Positions 48,791-52,494 of a DNA stretch of 52,494 nucleotides are shown here, one piece after another (position 1 is the first letter of the stretch; each line of letters opens with the position of its first letter). Position numbers and translations under genes: made by a program. Origin of the DNA: Chloroflexota bacterium (GTDB lineage Bacteria; Chloroflexota; Dehalococcoidia; UBA2979); NCBI GenBank assembly GCA_009839925.1, contig VXOS01000043.1:1-52494 (forward strand). The letters are read 5' to 3'. The notes beneath the pieces are model-generated. The model saw only the letters and a list, made by a program, of their open reading frames with translations, was not told the DNA's origin and made no database searches.

Positions 48791-49482
48791 AGCAGGGCGC
48801 GCTGCTCGGTGGAGGGGCGGGGAGCAGCGGCCGCACTTGCCGGCAGGTACGGGCTGGACGGCTCCGAGACCGAGCCGTTCCCGGCCGGGCCCTCGCGGCG
48901 CGCCTGCTCGAGCAGCTCGGGGATGCGGGCGAAGTCGGCCTCGATCACCGGGCGCAGGTCGCCGCGGTGGAGCGCGGCGGCCGGGTGGTACATCGGCAGG
49001 ACGATGCGCCCGCCGAAGCGCTTCGGCTGGCCGTGGATACGGCTGATCGAGGCGCCGGGAAACCAGCGGGACATCGAGAAGCGCCCGAGCGTGACGATCA
49101 GCAGCGGGTCGACGATCGCGATCTGGCGCTCGAAGAACGGGGTGCAGGCCGCAATCTCCTCGGGCTGCGGATCGCGGTTGCCCGGCGGGCGGCACTTCAC
49201 GACGTTGGCGATGTGCACCGTCTCCCGCGAGAGCCCGACGCTGCCGAGCAACTGGTCGAGGAAGCGGCCGGCCGGCCCGACGAAGGGGAGGCCCCGTTCG
49301 TCCTCGCGCGCGCCGGGCGCCTCGCCGATGCACATCACCTCGGCGGGGGCGGGGCCGACGCCGGGGACGGTCTGGGTGCGCGTGCGAGCCAGCTCGCAGG
49401 CGGGGCAGTCGGCGATCTCCTCGTAGAGGGTGAGCAGGGCGGGGTTGGCCGCCCGAGTCGGACTGCCGATGGCGTCGCTCAT
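48787..49482 (-). CDS. Family 4 (thermophilic-type) uracil-DNA glycosylase
   Basis: A 231-residue Fe-S uracil-DNA glycosylase of family 4. [11 protein letters not shown] gives Cys26 and Cys29 of the cluster, with [10 protein letters not shown] and [10 protein letters not shown] supplying the others. Motif A is [20 protein letters not shown] and motif [12 protein letters not shown] Pro/Ala/Ser-rich tail of 25-30 residues follows. ATG 49482 is the start; a TACGAT box lies 9 nt upstream. The stop overlaps the RNase J start. With the family-5 enzyme at 18444 the window carries two Fe-S UDGs. Confidence 0.93.
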   Translation of the reverse strand: MSDAIGSPTRAANPALLTLYEEIADCPACELARTRTQTVPGVGPAPAEVMCIGEAPGAREDERGLPFVGPAGRFLDQLLGSVGLSRETVHIANVVKCRPPGNRDPQPEEIAACTPFFERQIAIVDPLLIVTLGRFSMSRWFPGASISRIHGQPKRFGGRIVLPMYHPAAALHRGDLRPVIEADFARIPELLEQARREGPAGNGSVSEPSSPYLPASAAAAPRPSTEQRALL

Positions 49483-49491
49483 CTGGGGCCT

Positions 49492-49497
49492 ATCGTA
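49492..49497 (-). promoter_or_regulatory. Candidate -10 box (TACGAT) close to the family-4 UDG start
   Basis: TACGAT on the minus strand ends 9 nt before ATG 49482 in the 77-bp gap after tatC. Spacing is a little longer than in the other leaderless-type starts, so a 2-3 nt leader or no link is possible. Confidence 0.3.
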
Positions 49498-49559
49498 GCA
49501 CGCTCGGGGAAATGGTAGCGCTGCATACGCAGCTGATCGGTCTGACAGTCGCGGCGCGG

Positions 49560-50369
49560 CTACTCCTCCGCCGTCGGGCGCACGATCCAGGCGAGGCCGA
49601 TGCCGAGCATGTAGAGGACGATCATCGGCCCCGCGACCAGCGATTGCGTGACCGGGTCGATCGTCGGCGTCGCGATCGCCGAGACGACGAACGCCCCGAT
49701 GATCGCGATGCGCCACCAGCCGAGCAGCTTGCGCCAGTGCACGACCCGGATGCGCGCGAGCCCCATGATCAGGATCGGCATCTCGAACACGAACCCGAGG
49801 ATCACGAGCAGCCGCAGCGTCAGGTCCATGTAGCTGCTGATCCGGGGGTTGGGCGAGGCAAGATCGCTGCCGAACTGAAAGAGGAAGCCGTACGCCGCGG
49901 GCAGCACCACGAAGTAGCAAAAGGCCATGCCGGCGATAAACGCGAACGAGGCCCCCAGAGCGATCGGGTAGATCCAGCGCTTCTCCTGCTTCGTCAGCGC
50001 CGGAGCCACGAAGCGCATCGCCTGGTAGACGAGCATCGGCATGGCGACGGCCAGGCCGCCGGCCAGTGCGATACGGAAGTAGACGCCGAGGTTCTCGAGC
50101 GGCTCGATCGCCTGCGCCCCGAAGTTGTCGATGCGCGCGCGCGCCGGTTCGAGCAGGAACTCCCAGACCGCGAAGTTGACGGGCGGCGGGAAGAAGATGC
50201 ACATGCCGACGATGATCGCGCCGGCCATCCAGGTGACGCGGTTGCGCAGCTCCAGGAGGTGACCCAGCAGGGTCATCTCGCCGCCGTCGCGCTCCTCCTC
50301 TTCGCCGTCGGGCTCCTCCTCGGCGTCCGGCTCCGGCGGGGTCTGTTCGTCGGTCGGAGCGCTGGTCAC
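49560..50369 (-). CDS. tatC: Sec-independent protein translocase TatC
   Basis: A 269-residue TatC, the receptor for twin-arginine signal peptides. After an acidic N-terminal tail (residues about 1-30) comes the standard cytoplasmic start TLLGHLLELRNRV and six membrane helices; FVAPALTKQEKRW, YFVVLPAAYGFL and the conserved Glu in GFVFEMPIL are visible. Start GTG 50369 lies 6 nt after the tatA/B stop, so the pair forms one operon. Likely cargo would be cofactor-containing enzymes matured by FdhD and MobA; that is inference. Confidence 0.95.
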   Translation of the reverse strand: MTSAPTDEQTPPEPDAEEEPDGEEEERDGGEMTLLGHLLELRNRVTWMAGAIIVGMCIFFPPPVNFAVWEFLLEPARARIDNFGAQAIEPLENLGVYFRIALAGGLAVAMPMLVYQAMRFVAPALTKQEKRWIYPIALGASFAFIAGMAFCYFVVLPAAYGFLFQFGSDLASPNPRISSYMDLTLRLLVILGFVFEMPILIMGLARIRVVHWRKLLGWWRIAIIGAFVVSAIATPTIDPVTQSLVAGPMIVLYMLGIGLAWIVRPTAEE

Positions 50370-50375
50370 GGCGGG

Positions 50376-50819
50376 TTAGCCGTTCTCAGTGTCGCCGGCC
50401 GGCAACTCGCGAGGCGTCAGCAGCCCGCCGGCCGCGGCTGGGGGCGCCGCTCCGTTCCCGGACGGGTCGGGCTCGCTCTCCGCCTGTGCCTGGGCAGCCG
50501 GCGCGTCCCGCAAGGCTTCCTGCGTCTCGCGCCCGATCTCGCGGATGTCGCTGCGGGTCTCCTCGATCGAGGTGCTGATGCCGCTGGAGATGTCCTCCTG
50601 GGCGGCCATCAGCTCTTCTCGCTGCTCCTCGACCTCGGCCTCCAGTTCGGCCATCGCGCCACGCACGTCGGCGGTGACCTCGGCGGCGTAGCGCCGGGCC
50701 ATGCGGAAGTAGCGGCCGCCCTGCCGGGCGATCTCCGGGAAGCGCTGCGGGCCCACGACGATCAGTGAGATCACGAGGACCACGAACGCCTCGGCGACTC
50801 CGACGCCCAAGAGTTCCAT
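50376..50819 (-). CDS. tatA: Sec-independent protein translocase TatA/TatB-type subunit
   Basis: A 147-residue TatA/B protein: a short membrane helix (residues about 8-22, VVLVISLIVVGPQ), the hinge PQRFPEIARQGG, an amphipathic helix, then a long coiled-coil-like acidic region and a Pro/Ala-rich tail. The length and coil are closer to TatB, but only one such subunit is seen here and it may serve both roles. ATG 50819 has no ribosome binding site and carries a -10 box 6 nt upstream. Confidence 0.9.
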   Translation of the reverse strand: MELLGVGVAEAFVVLVISLIVVGPQRFPEIARQGGRYFRMARRYAAEVTADVRGAMAELEAEVEEQREELMAAQEDISSGISTSIEETRSDIREIGRETQEALRDAPAAQAQAESEPDPSGNGAAPPAAAGGLLTPRELPAGDTENG

Positions 50820-50825
50820 GTCTAC

Positions 50826-50831
50826 AGGATA
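50826..50831 (-). promoter_or_regulatory. Leaderless-type -10 box (TATCCT) of tatA
   Basis: TATCCT on the minus strand ends 6 nt before ATG 50819 (spacer GTAGAC); identical in sequence and spacing to the box of the SAM hydrolase gene. It lies in the 102-bp gap after acpP. Confidence 0.52.
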
Positions 50832-50921
50832 GTACGCCGTGCTGCCGCGCGCGGATTGCCGCGGCGCGTGGACGGGACTCCGCTGCTCCTCAGCGTGGAA
50901 GCCGCCCGGCGGCGGCGCGGA

Positions 50922-51182
50922 CTAGTCGTCCTCGATGCCGAGGTCGTGCAGGAAGTCGAGGGCGTCCTGGACGCTCTGGATCTTCTCGGCGTCCTCGTCG
51001 GAGATCTCGATGTCCGAGCCGTCGGCGGAGAACTCCTCCTCCATCGACATGATCAGCTCGACGAGGTCGAGTGAGTCGGCGTTCAGGTCATCGACGAAGG
51101 AGGCGTTGGGAGTCACCTGCGACTCGTCGACGCCGAGTTGTTCGACGATCAGGGCGCGAACGCGCTCGTACGTGGTTGCCAC
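50922..51182 (-). CDS. acpP: Acyl carrier protein
   Basis: An 86-residue ACP. The phosphopantetheine site is [15 protein letters not shown] with Ser37, flanked by the usual acidic helices; [13 protein letters not shown] precedes it. Start GTG 51182 has AGAGGA about 10 nt upstream. It is the carrier for type II fatty acid synthesis, consistent with fabG and nusB just upstream. Its prosthetic group derives from CoA made through panBCD. Confidence 0.95.
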   Translation of the reverse strand: MATTYERVRALIVEQLGVDESQVTPNASFVDDLNADSLDLVELIMSMEEEFSADGSDIEISDEDAEKIQSVQDALDFLHDLGIEDD

Positions 51183-51218
51183 CGGTGCGGTCCTCTCGGT
51201 CTGGGGGCGGGCGCCGGC

Positions 51219-51686
51219 TCAGTCGGGTCCGGCGGAGCGCCCGGCGTGCTCGTTGCTCGTCGCCTCGTGGTCCGTGGCGTGCGCCGCCGCGATCCCTCCG
51301 AGCACCCCGTGGACGAAGCGCCCTGATGACTCCGAGCCGTATCCCTTGGCCAACTCTACGGCCTCGTTGATGACGACCGGCAGCGGAGCACGGCGATTAT
51401 CGAAGCATATCTCGAAGAGGGCAAGGCGCAGCAGGTTGCGGTCAATCGGCGCCATCGATGAGAGCGGGAACGCCGGCGCCTGCGCGGCGATTCGCTCGTC
51501 CAGTTCCTCGCGGTGCTGCTCCACGCCCTCGACGAGCGAGCGGGTGAAGGCCGCGGCATCCGCGGCAAGCCGCGATTCGTCCAGGTGCCGCTCCAGGATG
51601 GGCCGCGAATCGCGGCCGGATTGGTCCGCCTCGTAGAGCACCTGGAAGGCGACGATGCGGGAGCGGCGGCGGGAGCCGGGCGGCAT
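51219..51686 (-). CDS. nusB: Transcription antitermination factor NusB
   Basis: A 155-residue NusB: an arginine-rich N-terminus (GSRRRSRIVAFQVLYEAD) that binds boxA RNA with NusE, FTRSLVEGVEQHREELDERI, PIDRNLLRLALFEI, and INEAVELAKGYGSESSGRFVHGVLGGI. It starts 5 nt after the fabG stop and ends 36 bp before acpP. The C-terminal 20 residues are hydrophilic and variable. Role: rRNA operon antitermination. Confidence 0.94.
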   Translation of the reverse strand: MPPGSRRRSRIVAFQVLYEADQSGRDSRPILERHLDESRLAADAAAFTRSLVEGVEQHREELDERIAAQAPAFPLSSMAPIDRNLLRLALFEICFDNRRAPLPVVINEAVELAKGYGSESSGRFVHGVLGGIAAAHATDHEATSNEHAGRSAGPD

Positions 51687-51691
51687 TGCCG

Positions 51692-52405
51692 CTACTGCAT
51701 CACCAGGCCGCCGTCGACGTGCAGCGTCTGGCCGGTGATGTAGCCCGCGGCGTCCGAGGCGAGGAAGGCGACCAGCGGGGCGATGTCCTCGGGCTCGGCG
51801 TGGCGGCCGAGCGGGATCAGATCGAGGATCGCCTGCTTCTGACTGTCGCTGAGGCCGGCCGTGAGGTCCGTGTGCACGAAGCCGGGCGCGACCGCGTTGA
51901 CCGTGACCTGGCGCGAGGCGACCTCGCGGGCGACGGCTCGCGTGAAGCCGATCATGCCGGCCTTTGCGGCGGCGTAGTTGGCCTGCCCGGCGTTGCCCAT
52001 GATTCCGGAAACGGAGGTGATGTTGATGACGCGGCCCCAGCGCGCCCGCGTCATCTGGCGCAGCGCCAGCCGCGTCGCGAGGAATGCGCCGCGCAGGTTC
52101 GTCTCCATCACGCGGTCCCAGGAGTCGTCGCTCATGCGCACGACGAGGCCGTCCTCGGTCACGCCGGCGTTGTTGACCAGGATGTCGATCTTGCCGTAGC
52201 GCTGCCGCCCTTCCTCGAACAGCGCCTCGAGGTCGTCCTGGTTGCGCACGTCCACCTGCACGGCGGTGCAACTCACGCCGAGGGAGCGAATGTCGCCGGC
52301 CACGGCGCTTGCGAGGTGTTCCTCGCGCCGGTAGGTGATGATCACGTTCGCGCCGTGGCGGCCGAGCTCCATCGCGATCGCGCGGCCGATGCCGCGCGCG
52401 CCGCC
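51692..52405 (-). CDS. fabG: 3-oxoacyl-[acyl-carrier-protein] reductase, N-terminus lost at contig end
   Basis: About 237 residues of a FabG survive. The sequence is normal from the cofactor loop onwards (GGARGIGRAIAMEL), with NNAGVTEDGLVVRM, active site NITSVSG and YAAAKAG, and the FabG-type GYITGQTLHVDGGL at the end. The Thr of the expected TGGARGIG and everything before it are replaced by a poly-G/poly-C run; the apparent start at 52480 with a Pro-rich N-terminus is spurious. It forms the reductase step of fatty acid synthesis with acpP downstream. Confidence 0.9.
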   Translation of the reverse strand, partial: GGARGIGRAIAMELGRHGANVIITYRREEHLASAVAGDIRSLGVSCTAVQVDVRNQDDLEALFEEGRQRYGKIDILVNNAGVTEDGLVVRMSDDSWDRVMETNLRGAFLATRLALRQMTRARWGRVINITSVSGIMGNAGQANYAAAKAGMIGFTRAVAREVASRQVTVNAVAPGFVHTDLTAGLSDSQKQAILDLIPLGRHAEPEDIAPLVAFLASDAAGYITGQTLHVDGGLVMQ

Positions 52406-52494
52406 CCCCGGGGGGGGGGGGGGGGCCGCCACGGGCCGGGGGGGGGGGCAGGGGGTTATTAACAAAACCCACCCCACCACCCGGATAGGAGTGT
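52406..52494. other. Low-complexity contig end (probable artefact)
   Basis: C6, then a run of about 16 G, a short GC stretch, a second G run of about 10, then a short AT-containing piece. The sequence interrupts the conserved fabG N-terminus and resembles the poly-G start of the window. It probably does not represent the genome. Confidence 0.75.

Noticed and set aside
50922-52405. ACP and FabG as part of a polyketide cluster
   Set aside because: The order fabG-nusB-acpP with tat genes is housekeeping fatty acid synthesis; no ketosynthase or NRPS module lies in the window.
52406-52480. Pro-rich N-terminus of FabG
   Set aside because: It is the translation of poly-C/poly-G and replaces the invariant TGG of the cofactor loop.
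1-52494. Search for tRNA, rRNA, IS elements, prophage, CRISPR and attachment sites
   Set aside because: Nothing recognisable by eye on either strand; the only mobile-type gene pair is the toxin-antitoxin module.

Overview
The window is very GC-rich, gene-dense chromosomal DNA of about 70% GC by eye, with no rRNA, tRNA, CRISPR array, insertion sequence or phage gene that I could recognise. Several features point to a deep-branching Chloroflexota bacterium (Dehalococcoidia/SAR202/Tepidiformia-like): a Thr-Pro/Ala-Thr-Pro linker in a secreted SH3 protein, tandem-fused CaiB/BaiF CoA-transferases, many SDR enzymes with an LLM flavin enzyme, two Fe-S uracil-DNA glycosylases (families 4 and 5), a PolA with a decayed proofreading domain, and RNase J. 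An Actinomycetota relative cannot be excluded. Both ends run into long poly-G/poly-C stretches that look like assembly artefacts; the right-hand one destroys the N-terminus of fabG.

Layout. 96-5288 (+): small membrane protein, SAM hydrolase, a double CaiB/BaiF protein and a YbaY-like lipoprotein. 5313-7136 (-): a proton antiporter with TrkA domains, divergent from fdhD (7272-8084). 8054-16479 (-): a probable catabolic transcription unit running CaiB, SDR, double CaiB, SDR, LLM flavoenzyme, MBL hydrolase, mobA. 16622-19139 (+): SH3/3D-domain cell-wall protein, PPOX/F420-type protein, family-5 UDG. 19129-22053 (-): a P450, then a terminator, then a DUF35 and thiolase-like pair. 22217-23572 (+): rarA, convergent with yebC-ruvC-ruvA (23579-25495). 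25601-27884 (-): panD-panB-panC. 28145-34680 (-): P1 peptidase, two-gene hydrolase unit, mutM, polA, a small CxxC protein and a SnoaL-like protein. 34712-37252 (-): two SDRs and an alpha/beta-hydrolase. 37319-37961 (-): a RelE/XRE toxin-antitoxin module with its own palindromic operator. 38056-42370: an MFS exporter preceded by a 20-codon coupled ORF, a second MFS, an amidohydrolase and an SDR. 42471-44555 (+): uvrB. 44559-52405 (-): ftsK, RNase J, family-4 UDG, tatC, tatA/B, acpP, nusB and partial fabG.

How it fits together. Housekeeping functions (replication and repair, pantothenate/CoA/ACP supply, Tat export, fatty-acid synthesis) alternate with acyl-CoA and xenobiotic catabolism. The catabolic genes would activate acids as CoA thioesters (CaiB), oxidise them (P450, LLM, SDR) and cleave side chains (thiolase-like/DUF35 pair).

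Most noteworthy signals: (1) a TANNNT box 5-7 nt before the start codon at about eight genes, implying widespread leaderless mRNAs; (2) a leaderless 20-codon ORF whose stop overlaps the MFS start; (3) two double-CaiB paralogues lacking the canonical catalytic Asp in both halves; (4) two alpha/beta-hydrolases that have lost the nucleophile Ser; (5) a thiolase without Cys/His beside a DUF35 protein, probably an aldolase; (6) an apparently enriched CCTCGAGG palindrome.
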